Shown here in pieces: positions 50,401 to 62,400 of a stretch of DNA of 64,000 nt. The notes under the pieces are model-generated. The model saw only the letters and a program-made list of their open reading frames with translations. It was not told the origin of the DNA and searched no databases. Position numbers and translations under genes: made by a program. Source of the stretch: a virus; IMG/VR virus record IMGVR_UViG_3300025120_000001, positions 1-64,000 of that record. One strand, written 5' to 3'. The stretch's first letter is position 1, and every line of letters begins with the position of its first letter.

Positions 50401-53400
50401 GGTACACCCATTGCACTCATTGTTGTAACAATAGCTAATGCATTTCTACTAAGACCAAGTTTAGCGGCAAGTCTTTCTTTAGCGTTATCCGTCATTGCCG
50501 TAATTAACGCAGATATAATATATTGTTTTCTTCTACCTAACGTACCATCTTCTTTTAACTCTTTAGATCTATCTACTGTTTTTCCATTTACCTTGTCTTC
50601 ATTAAATAGACCATTGTAAACTTGACCTCCAATATTTAGTTCATAGCCTCCACCTGGAATCATTTTAATGCCTTCTTCTTGAATAAGACTTAGATATAAG
50701 TTTGGTAGTACCGCAGCTCCAATTGATTTTGCACCCTCTTTATTGTTTGCAAAACCTTTCCATTTACCAAATAAATTATTAGCATCAATACCATCCTCAC
50801 TTAACATCTCAGCTAGCTGAGGAACTTCTCCACTTATCCAGCTCCAGGTATCTTTTAATATTTCCATATCAGCAGGCTCATAAGAAATAGCAGATTGATC
50901 ACCGTCTCTTGTAGTATTTCCAGCATGTCCCATCATAGAATATTTGAAATCTAATATCTCATTATTATATCCTGATGAAAATGGATATCTACCTGTTTTT
51001 TTATGATAGCTTTTAAAAGCTTTCTCATTCATTGGCAAGTTTAGCATTCTCAATGCTTTTATAGCATTAGGAGAAAACCCTAATTTTCTTGCTGCTTCTA
51101 GATCTTTATCTGATAGTGAATTTTTTGTTCTATCATTTGCTTTTGCCGCAGCTTCAGCAAAAGTACTTCCTGATTTTTGAACAGCTTTATTAACCCATTT
51201 AAGATAACTTTCAAAGTCATTAGTGTATTCCTTAATAACCTTTTGCATTTTAGGTTTTGTATAAGGCTTACCTTTAACTCTAAGTTTATCTTTTATTATT
51301 GAACGGCTTGGTTGTGTACCTCTTATATAGATTCTTTTATTATCACCTCTCTTGTGAGGAATTTCATAATAAGTAGCTCCATCTTTAGTTGTACCAAGAG
51401 CTTCTTGTATTTCTCCAAAGTTTTTACCTCTACCCCCGTCTTTAATTAAGTTTAATTGTTCTTGAGCTTGTGCTAGATTATCTACAACCCAAATATCAAC
51501 AGGATCTCCCGTAGCATCAACTTCTGTTTTATGCTCATACATATCAACAACAACATCATAAATTTTAGTTTTTTCTTTTGTTGCTTCTAATGTTGTATAG
51601 CCATCCTTCATTTGGATGTACAACTTATCAATATCAAAATCGGCCCCTGACACCTCAACCAGTTCTCTTGCTGAAACAATAGTTGAACCATAAAATACCG
51701 GTAGAAAATCTACAACTTTTATATTTACTGTTGAATGATTATCCTGAGATGGAATACGTATACCAAACATTTTAGATAAAACTTCAGGTATTGATTTACT
51801 AGGAACTTGATCATACATTGTATATGCATCCTTTGAATGAACCGGCATCATAGATTCTGTATACTTTATACCTGTATACTCGCCATCTTTATACTCTTTC
51901 ATATCAGGTCTAAGTCTATCTTTTACTATAATAAACTCACCCTCCTTCATATTTTTGAGTCTTTCATTAAGACTATCAAACTTATCTTGATTGTCATCAG
52001 ATAAATCTAAAACTTCATTTCCGTATTTCTGAACATCATCTATAGAATAATTATTCTGAAAATCATCAGTCCTTATAATCTCTTGTCTATCTATATAAGA
52101 TTTTCCGTCTACTTGTTCTGTGCTATATATCTTTCTATATTGCTTGAACCCATAATCAGAAAGCAATGCTGCTGCTGTACCTGGTAGCTTTTCAGACATT
52201 ACGCCTTTACTAAAATAGCTTAAGAATAGTTGTTTAAACTTTTGGGCTACTATAGGTGTATCCTGAGCAAAATCAAAATTTGGATTACCTTCTTCATCAA
52301 AGCTGAAGAACTCCAATAACTGAGCAGATGAAGCGCTTGCCTTTAATGCTGTTTGTGCATACTTAAGGAATGATATAAGATCCGGACTAAGTTTTTTAGC
52401 GTCTATAGATTTATGCAACTCATCCATTGCATAGTCAGATTCCATATCAAAATTAAGATTTCTTTTATCTAAATACTTCTGTTTAAGTCTTGAATCTACA
52501 GCTCTATTATAAGCTAGCTTAATAGCGCCAATAGTTGTAAGCTCACCATTAAGTATAACTTCTGTATTATCACTTTGCTCTCCTGTTATAAGAGTTTTGA
52601 TTTGAGTAGGATCAATGATCTCAGATTTATTTGATGGATTTAATACTTGAAGACCCATGTAATTAGCATCCAATTCCATAACTTGATCATCACCAAAACT
52701 TTCATCTGTTTCACTAGTTGATTCAAAGTCTAATCTTCTAGCCATGTAGCTACCTGTATTTGCAGGGCCCAATAACTTAGATTCTTTTTGAGTTATTGTA
52801 TTACCTGAACCAACAAGAGCATCAATTGGTGTTATGTTTTTCTTCATCATCTTTAGTGCAGATAATGGTGCAACCATTGCTACAGTATCTATACCTTTAT
52901 CTAACTGATCTTGCTCATATTGTTCCATCTTAACCCTCATATTATGAAGATCTTCTCTACCGGGCTTAGCTACCCAGTTACCGTTTTTATCTTTATAAGA
53001 AGTTAATGCTTTAGTAAGAGGTACAACTGAAAATTTATCAAAGACTTTACCATCACCATAAACAAGCTTTTTAGAGTTAAGCATTTCTTGTTTCTTAACG
53101 GCTCCTGCTGCACCAAATATTTCATCAACAGATATATCTGCGCCATCTTCTATTTTATTTAAAAGAGCTGATTGTGTTTCTGTTAATTTACCAAACCCAA
53201 ACCACATGTATCTAAATGCTTTAAGACTCATCCAGTTTTGGGCATCTGCTTGTTCTATATCTTCACCTGTATGTATTGATGTACCTATCGGATCTGTTGT
53301 AGCAAACATTGATATTTTTTGTAATGGATTTAGAATACCATGTTGAGGTGATGCAATTCTACTAGCCGCACTATAGTATGCGGCATTTTGCATCTTAGCT

Positions 53401-56400
53401 CTTTTAACTGCATCAACGGCATCTTTAAGAGTTAAAGCCTGATCTCCTAAAAGAACATCATTCATTGAAGAAGTATTAATCCAATCATTAATGAATATCT
53501 GTTTAGTATTGTAAGTCCTGTTTCCAGTTAAATTTAACTTTTCATTAGCTCTTTGAAACTCCGCTTCACTACCTGTAGAGTTTTCATTTCTTTGAACACC
53601 TTGACTTAAAAACTTTGGTAACTCTAATATTGGTTTACCATTTTCATCTATTCTGTAAAACTCACTATTAATATCTCTGTTAAATTGAACAAACTCTTGA
53701 TCAATTCTTGAACGCATATATGCTCTAAGTTGTTTTTTGTCTTTACCTATTTTACTGAGGGCGCTATCTAACGTTAACACTTCCCTTTGATCTGCAGGTA
53801 ATGCTGCATTTTCTCTTATTAATTTTTCTAATTCAGCCGCATAATTAAAGGTTCTAACATTTAATAAATCTCGTATAGCTGTAGCTATATCATAATCTTC
53901 TTGTTCAGCTGCTTGCTTCTCTCTTTCTACTAATTGTTCATTATCTAATTCTAAAATGTTTTCATCAACAAGTTCATATACATAAAATTCTTTATTACCT
54001 TCAATAAAGTCTTTCATCTTGTCTGATTCTACCCAGTATGTATTATTACCAACTGTTGCTTCTTTTATGTGAGTTGTTGTTTTATTATCAGATATAGCGT
54101 CTCCTAATTTATCATATATGTTTGTCATTGTCAGCTGACTAACTTTTCTAGATCCTACTAGTTTTACTCTGTTAAACGTTGCTTTATCTCCTTTCTTCTT
54201 TACAAACTTCTTTTTCTTTTTTATTTCCTTGACTTCACCTATTGACATTTCTAGGTTAGTTGATTCACCTTCAGCAAAGAACCCCATAGATGTTGCCCCT
54301 TGTTCATCTTTGATAAATATTTTTTGAGTTCCAGCTCTAAGTCTAGCAACGGTTGCTTCAGTATCTAGCAATCTTCCAGTTTCAAGCTGCGTAGAAGGGC
54401 TATCTTTTGGACTTAATACAAGCTTGTTGTTAGTAAATTTAAAAGCTCTATTGTATCCAATAATCTTACCGCTCTTGTCTCTTATTTCTACTTGTCTATT
54501 CTGACCATCTTTAGTAGCATTATACCCAGGATGAAGCTCTTCAGTTCTGGTAGCAGGATCTAACTCTCTTTGAATCCTTGCAAATTCCCCTTCAATATTT
54601 TTTTCATATGCATCTAATGCTGCATCAGTAACTTCAGCATCACCTTGAGCATTAGTCTTAACCGCTTGTATGATAGGTAATTCAACCATATCCCCTGTGT
54701 TAGATGCTTCTATTACTCTTAGTAATACAGGAGCCAATGCTATCATTTCATCTTGACCTTCTGGGATAACCCCTCTTTTAATTTTACCGGACTTAGGATT
54801 AACCCCTGCCGTATAAGCACTTAATAAAGCATGTAAAATTTGTTTAGGGTTAAAGTCACCGTAGTTTACACCTTCTTCATTTCTATCATATTTTTCAACA
54901 ACCCCACCATCTCCGTCTACTTCAATTCCTCTACTAGCCTTACTACCTGCTATTCTTGTTACTTTCAATAAACCTTCTCTAGACATTTGCCTAAATGCCG
55001 GGTCATTTAATAAATAATTACTAGCAAGGTATGGATCTTTGTCAATGAGATCTTGAAGAGCCTTAGCGTTATTATCTACATCATTTAATTGAGCTATTCT
55101 TTTTAAATGGAATGTGGGTAATTGATGAGCATAAACTAAATCTCCAGCTGGGTTTTTAAAGACCGAAGAACCAACTGTTTCATCAAACATTGAGTTACCT
55201 AAACCAAGTTTACGCAATCTATTGTAAACACCTTCTTCTCCAGTTTGAGACATTAGATTTTCATTTGCATCAAATTGTTCTTTCATGTAAACAATATCAT
55301 CCCACTCAATGCTTATTACATCTGTTCTAGAATTTAAAATTTGTTGTTGCCATTTTGTTGGGCCTAATCTTTTCTTTCCTTTAGCTGCTGTTTCTTTTTG
55401 CAACTTAGTAGGTTGTACTATATTACCTGCAATGCTATATTGTATGTAATCAGGGTGTAGCTTAATACCCATAGTTTTAGATAACACCTCTGAAACTTTT
55501 ACAGCAACTTCAGCTAATTTTTTATTTGATATATAACCAATTGGATCTTTTGGATTTAAGTAATCTAATAATACATCAAGCTGGTCTGATGCGTCATCTT
55601 TCAATGCCGGATCTGATAAATACAATCTTCTTCTATGTTTATATTCAGTTTCCCATTTTTCAACTTGAGTATGTGCATCATCTCTATTAGCAGCAGAGTA
55701 AGCTAAAGTTTGACCGTCTGCTGTATTAGTGTGTAAGAATAAATAATCAACTTTAAAGTTTTCAAAACCTTTAAGTAGCGCCTGAAATAATAAATTGTCA
55801 TTAGTTTCTCCTGGAATTATTCCATTTTCTAATTGATCTTCCCATACTAAACCTAAATCATTAAATAGTTTTTCTTGAACTGCTTTAGTTTGAGGATTAT
55901 TTTGAGAGAACATATAGATTTGCTGTAATATTCTTACGGGATCTGATGTACCACTAGCAGCTTTTAAGAATCCTGAATATGCAGAAGCAAAATCTACAGG
56001 AATAATAATTTTTATTCTATCATCCGGATCCGCCTCTGGGTTAATATATTCATTGCCAAATTCATCTTTTTCAGATAGTGTAGTTGTAGCTATATACTTT
56101 CTTAGGAATGATGATAATGATCTAGTACCTCCTACTTGAGACGCATCTTTTCCATACTGCTCAGTAGTTCTAAGACCATACTCCATTTCGTTCTCCATGT
56201 CAAGATCATCCATCATCTCTAACTTAATGTCATATAGCTCAAGTTCTTGAACAACTGAATCTACTATATCTTTTCTAAAGTTTTCAAATGCATTTGTAAT
56301 ATTTGACAAGTTTAACAATTGCTGCGTTGATACATTAGCATACTGAGCATTATCAATATTGTATAAAGCTTTAAATGCATCTATAGATTCCTCAACTGTA

Positions 56401-59400
56401 TCTACAATGTTAAAATTAGGATCTTCATTAAACATTTCTAAATCAACAACCCTTGCTGTTATAGCTGAAACTATTCCTCTACCTTGTTTATTAGGTATTG
56501 TTTTATATACTTCTTTACCTTTTGCTGGCGTTGATGAACTATATCTAAGCAGTTTACTTGCATCCAGCGTAATACCCATAGTAGCTGAATCTGTAAAAGG
56601 ATTAGATACTGCTTGACTATTCTTAAACTTTCCTGCACTGATATCTTTATATAAAGCTTGAAGTTGTGTAGCGTTATACTTTCCAAGAACGTTTCTGATC
56701 CACTCAAGTATTTTATTAAATAAAGACTTGATGAAAGAATCTGTTTTTGTTTTAGCTGGACTTTGTTTGAATATTTCAAACTGATCTGCCATATACTCTT
56801 CCAAGTACTCTTTCTCAAGACTTTCTTGACTCCAGTTTCTATATTTATTGATATCACCATTTCTTAATTTTTCTAGCTCTACTTTTAAGCTCTTACCTTC
56901 TGATCTTAGTTTAGATAATACTTCTGTTTTGGCCAGCTTGTAGTAAACATTTTGTTGATCTGAATTTAATAACATTCTAAATACAGCATGGAATGCTTCA
57001 TGGTATGCGTACTTAGATGTTGCACCTACGTATAACTTACCGTTTATTTTTTCATTACCTGCTATTCTACTCATAGCCATAACAAAAGCACCTACTCTTT
57101 CTCCTCCAGATTTCATATTGTCTCCTAGAGTTCTTATATCTTCTATAGAAATAAAGTCTGGGAGATTAGATGAAGCCCAAGATAAAAATTCATCTATATG
57201 TTTTAGATCTTCAAGATTTAAATTGTCTGATATTTTGTTTGCTGTATTACCTAAATCAGATTCTACTTTAGCTAATTGTTTTTGAAGTTTTATAATTTCT
57301 TTATCACTCAATAGCTTTTTCATGATCTCGCTATTCTTTAGTTTACCTACTGAGTCTTTTCTTATTTTTACTTGTCTTACTTCTATCTTAGCTAGTAAGT
57401 TATTTCTTTCTGCTATTAAAGCCGCTCTATCCTTTTGAACAGCGCCTGTATCTGAAGTAGCTGCATTAGATGTAGGATTATCTACATTGTACTTTGTTTT
57501 AGATAGCAATCTAATAGATGTTCCCATTGGAGAACCTAGTATCTCCAACTCTCTAATTGTTAAAGCCTTTTCTCCTTGTTCAGAAAGTTTTTGCGCTAAG
57601 TATTCTCTTTGATCTTTACTAAGACCCTGAAAGTCATTTGATTTTTGTTTATCATATTCTTCTTGACTTAGCTCTTCAATACTTGCAATCTCAGCAGCTG
57701 GGCCATCCGAAGCAGTTGGACCATCTTCAGTTTCAGCTTCTTCACTTGGACTAGTGTTACCATCAGCGCTTGTTGATCTACCTGTGGTAGTCATAGATAT
57801 TATAGCTGTATTTTTTATGTCTGAAACTTGTACCCCTTTAATGTTTGCTATTAATTTAGAAGCCCCTCTTACATTTGGAGATATTTGTGTAGTAACAGAC
57901 TGCTCAATTTCTTCTGTAGTAACATTCTTATCAAATGAAATTTTAAATGCATCCTTTTTAAGCTGACCATTTTTTTGAAGATTTTCAAAGAATACTTTTT
58001 TCTTTGCAAATGCTTTATCAGTAACATCTATATTACTTATGTAATCATTATAGTTAGTTATTAAAGCTTCTATAAATTTTTCTTTATTATCAAACTCAGC
58101 ATACTCTTGCACTTGTTCAGCTGACATTATAATATTATGAGACTGCTTTAATTTTCTATCATAAGCTCTAATAAATACTGAACCATTAGCTCCTACATTA
58201 ACTTCAAATGTATAGCCAGGTTTACTCGCCATATAAAATCCAGGTGAATCCTGTACTTCTCCAGCATTAACTTCTTGATTAAATATAGAATTAAACTTTA
58301 GATCTTTAGTTTGCTTTGTCTTCTTACCTTTCTTTACCTCTACCTCTTGTACATTTTCTTTTAATGTTTCCGCAGATCTTTTTATTAAAGTCTCCGCAAG
58401 TGCTGCCGTTCCTTCTGTACTCAAAGAGTCTGACTTGATTGGAAAATATGAATATACACCAGAAGAACTTTTTACAACCATCACATATCTAGAAGCATTA
58501 GATGCACCGGAATAAAGATTTGGATTTTGAGCATTCATTTCCGCTATAATCTTTTTCTTTACTTTAGATCCTTCTCCTCTTTCAGCATTAGTAATAAATC
58601 TAGTTGATACAGTACCGTCCTTACCTTTTTTGTTTTCTAAAACTACTGTTACACCATCAACACCTTGAACATTAAGATCTAATACCGGTTTATCTTTCTT
58701 GTCAAACACTAGTTCACCAGGTGTAGTAAAAAAGTTTACACCACCAATATCTTCTAAAGTTGTTACTAGAGATTCTGAGTCTCCCATTTTTTCTGCAATA
58801 GAGTTCATTATTTGAAACTGTATTGCAAAGTTTCTTTGTATATCGGAAGCTGCAGTTTCAGCAGGTCCTGAATAGTTAAACAAATCTTTTATTTGATCTT
58901 TAGTTATAGACAAAGGATTAATAGCCTGGCCATTTGCATCTGTTAATATCACATCCCCATTTGGTATATACCCAACCATTCCAGTTGCTTTTCCTTCCGC
59001 ATCCATAGCAATAGGTATCCCAGCTTCTTCAAGTTTTGCATTTATTCTTTTTGATGTTGAGCTTTTTAATTTTAATCCAATGTTATATGGTGACTTAGTT
59101 GTCCTAATAAATGGATTTTTTTCTTTATCCTCAAACTTAAGATAGCCCCCTTCTCTATCAAGTATTGCACCACCTTGTTCGTTTTTAGTAACTATAACTT
59201 CTAGCTCATTGAGTTCTTTCTCAGTTAGGTTTTTAAGTATAAAGTCATATCTTCTTCTACCTATCTCTAGAACTTCTTGGTAATTAGTTGTTGCATCGTT
59301 TCTATGTGGTATAGCAGCTGTTGCTTCATCCACTCTTAACTTACTTGCATTTGCTGGTAATTTTGCTTTACCTGCATTAAATACTTCAGGGGTAAACCTT

Positions 59401-62400
59401 TTTAAGAAGTCTCCTTCTTTTAGTCTTGTTGCTTTTTTAATACGTTGTTTAGGATCTAAAGTATAAGCCTTGCCTTCTTCTAGAACCAATAAGTTTCCAT
59501 ACTTTTCTACAGTTGGTTTAGTTGATACAACAACATACCATTTTTTAGTTTTTGAGTCTTGAATTCTATCTCCATAGTTTAATGTCTGACCATCAAACTC
59601 AAATGAATCCATTGTAGGTACATAGTTAGATAGTTTAGCTCTAGCACTTTCAGCTTTTCCTTTGCTTGTAAATCCTTCTGCTAATATTGGATCTAAACCA
59701 GCAGCCTCATACATAGCCTCATCTAGAATATTCCCGGCTTTATCAACTAATACATAAAATGAAGTAGCTTCTTCTGTTTCTGGATTGATAACTAATTTTT
59801 CTAAAATATCTATAGTAGCGTTAGATGAATCTTTACCTTTAGTTTTATCATCCTCTTCAGTTACACCTTGTTCATCCTTTAATTCTGGTAAAAATATCTT
59901 TAATGATATTCCAGTTCTACCGGATGATGCCTCTTTTAATACTTCACCAACAAGATCATTTGTTCTTTGAAGTGACAACCATTCCTTAAATCCTTTATCT
60001 GAATTAAAGACTTCCATTTTAGCATCTCCATCTAGACCTTGTAGAGTTTGAAACCAAACTTTCTTTAATCCATTGTAGCCTCTCATAATATCTTTTGATA
60101 AAGACTCCTCTAAGAATTGCTCCCATGTAGGAATTTTTTTAGCTCCTAGTTTCAGCAACATTCCTCTTTTTTCTTGATATACCCTTTTTAAAACTTCATC
60201 AAGATATGGCGATTCACCTGCTGTTTTACCTACCATTTTAGAATCTGGTCCTTCTATACCAGCATCATCCAATATAGAGCTTACACTTTGATCTCTTTTA
60301 ACCGGATCTTGAGCTGACTCTTTTGCTTCTTCAGCTCTTGTTTCAGCGTCTTTTTTTAATATGTCAGATGCAGTTTGTCTATATACAGAAATAGCAGCTT
60401 GAACTTTTTCATATAATACGGGATCATCTATTTGATTAACCGGGCCGTCTTGATTAAAGAAGTTTGTTAAATATTTAGGATCTCCTGTAGCTCCAAACAA
60501 AAGCATATCTTCTTGACCTAAATATACACCTACATTAGCAAATTGATTTAAAAGAACATTTATCTCTTCTTTGTTTATAAATCTTTCAATAGACTCTCTG
60601 AATAGGCTCATTTTATTTTTATAAGCAAATTGAAAGTATAACTCAGATCTTTTTAGCATGTCATTTAAGTACTCGGGATCAGTCATAACCCTAAGCGCTT
60701 TATCATACATAAATTGTCTTGCATTCAAATGATCTGAATCTATAATAAGATCAATGACATCTTTAATCATTTCATTATTAACAAATGCTTTTTTATCCTT
60801 ACCTATATATTCTAAATACTTTACAATAGCCGGTGTCAGTTTAGTCTGAAGACTTCTTCTATCAAAGCCTCCGTCTTTTTTCTGACGTTTAGGATCATAT
60901 AGTATTGCTGAAATATCTTCAAGAAGCTTTAGTTTTTTAGCTCTTCTATTTTTTTCTCTCTTTGCACCAGGTTGATCTAATACTTCTACCTCAGTTCTAA
61001 GAGCAGCCATCTCTTCCATCATGGCTTCTTTTGTAGTAAGTACAGTTAAATCATTTGCAGCTAGTTCTTTAATAATAGGGTGAGATGCTAACTGATCATA
61101 TATTTTTTCAGTTCTTTCAGCAGCTCTTTGGAAGCCATCTTTTGTAAATAGGTATAAATCTCTAGCATGTCTTTGAGCTAAAAACTTTAATGTTTCTTTT
61201 TCATGTTGTTTAGACCCCGGTTCATACAAACTTGGATCTGCAGTAATGGTAAGTTTATCTTTATTTTCATTAAAGTCTTTTTCCATTTGCTCCAATCTCC
61301 CCAAATTTTCTTGGATTTGAGATCTTAACTTTCCTTCTTTAGCTCTAGCTTTTTCAGAAGGGAATGCTTCTGCTAATTCTTGATCGGTTAACTCTAAATA
61401 ATCTTGAAGTTGCTCTTTAAAAAATTCTTGTTTACCTGTTTCAAATAAAGTTTTTAAATTTTGGAACTCTGCCATATCACGAGTATCCATAAAATTCATA
61501 ATGTCCCCTTCAGATTGAGCTTGCTCCATTGCTTCACTCGCTTGCTTTTGCACAATGAAATTCATTTGATCTGGATTCATCAATGGATTAGACGGATCCA
61601 TGGCCATAGAATCTCCATGCTTATTCATGTAAGAAACAAGATTATCTAAAGTTGTCTTTTTGTTTGCTTTATGTTTATCAAATGCGGCTTTATCTGTACC
61701 TATTGTATACAGTGTAGGTATACCTTGGAATATTGCCTTCTGAGGTAAATTAATTACACCACCCATAAAGAAACCTGACATAAATGTCTCTAAACCTTGA
61801 GAGCCCATTTGAGCACCTAAACCAGATGAAAGGGATGATGAGAATAAAGCTGAACCGCCAGCCATAGGATCAAATTGTATTGCAGTATAATAATCTTTAA
61901 CACCTGCAGATACAGCTTCTTGATAAACTTCTTGCAAACCTTCTGAAATATTTGCAGCCGAATATCTTAAAGCACCATAAGCAGCCATAGTAGCCCCACC
62001 TCTTAAACCATCTGATTTTAGTTTTTTAGCTATAAACTTCCAATTTAGAAAGCTGTCTTCAACACCCTCATAGATACCTTTTTGGACTTGTCTTTTACCT
62101 GCATTAGCTCCTTCTTTTACAACTTTTGTTGCAGCCTTACCTCTTACAATTCTACCAAAGCCTGAATCTATTGATTCTTTAGCTATTTGAGAAAAGCTTC
62201 TTTTAAATCCACCAAAAGCATTTCCAAGTAACAACTGATTAGACAAGTAAATTACAGGAGCATTCCACATTGTTGTTGTGAATGCGGCTGACTTAGCATC
62301 TTGTTCTACCTTTGCCATTTGCTCTGTACTAAGTTCTTCTCCTAATCCAGCTAGCTTATTCTTTTGTCTTTGTATTAAATAGTTCTTTTGCCATTGCTCT

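Noticed and set aside
56471-56860. 129-residue - strand frame within the giant gene
   Set aside because: It overlaps the giant gene on the same strand in another frame and shows no independent start context; shadow of the real gene.
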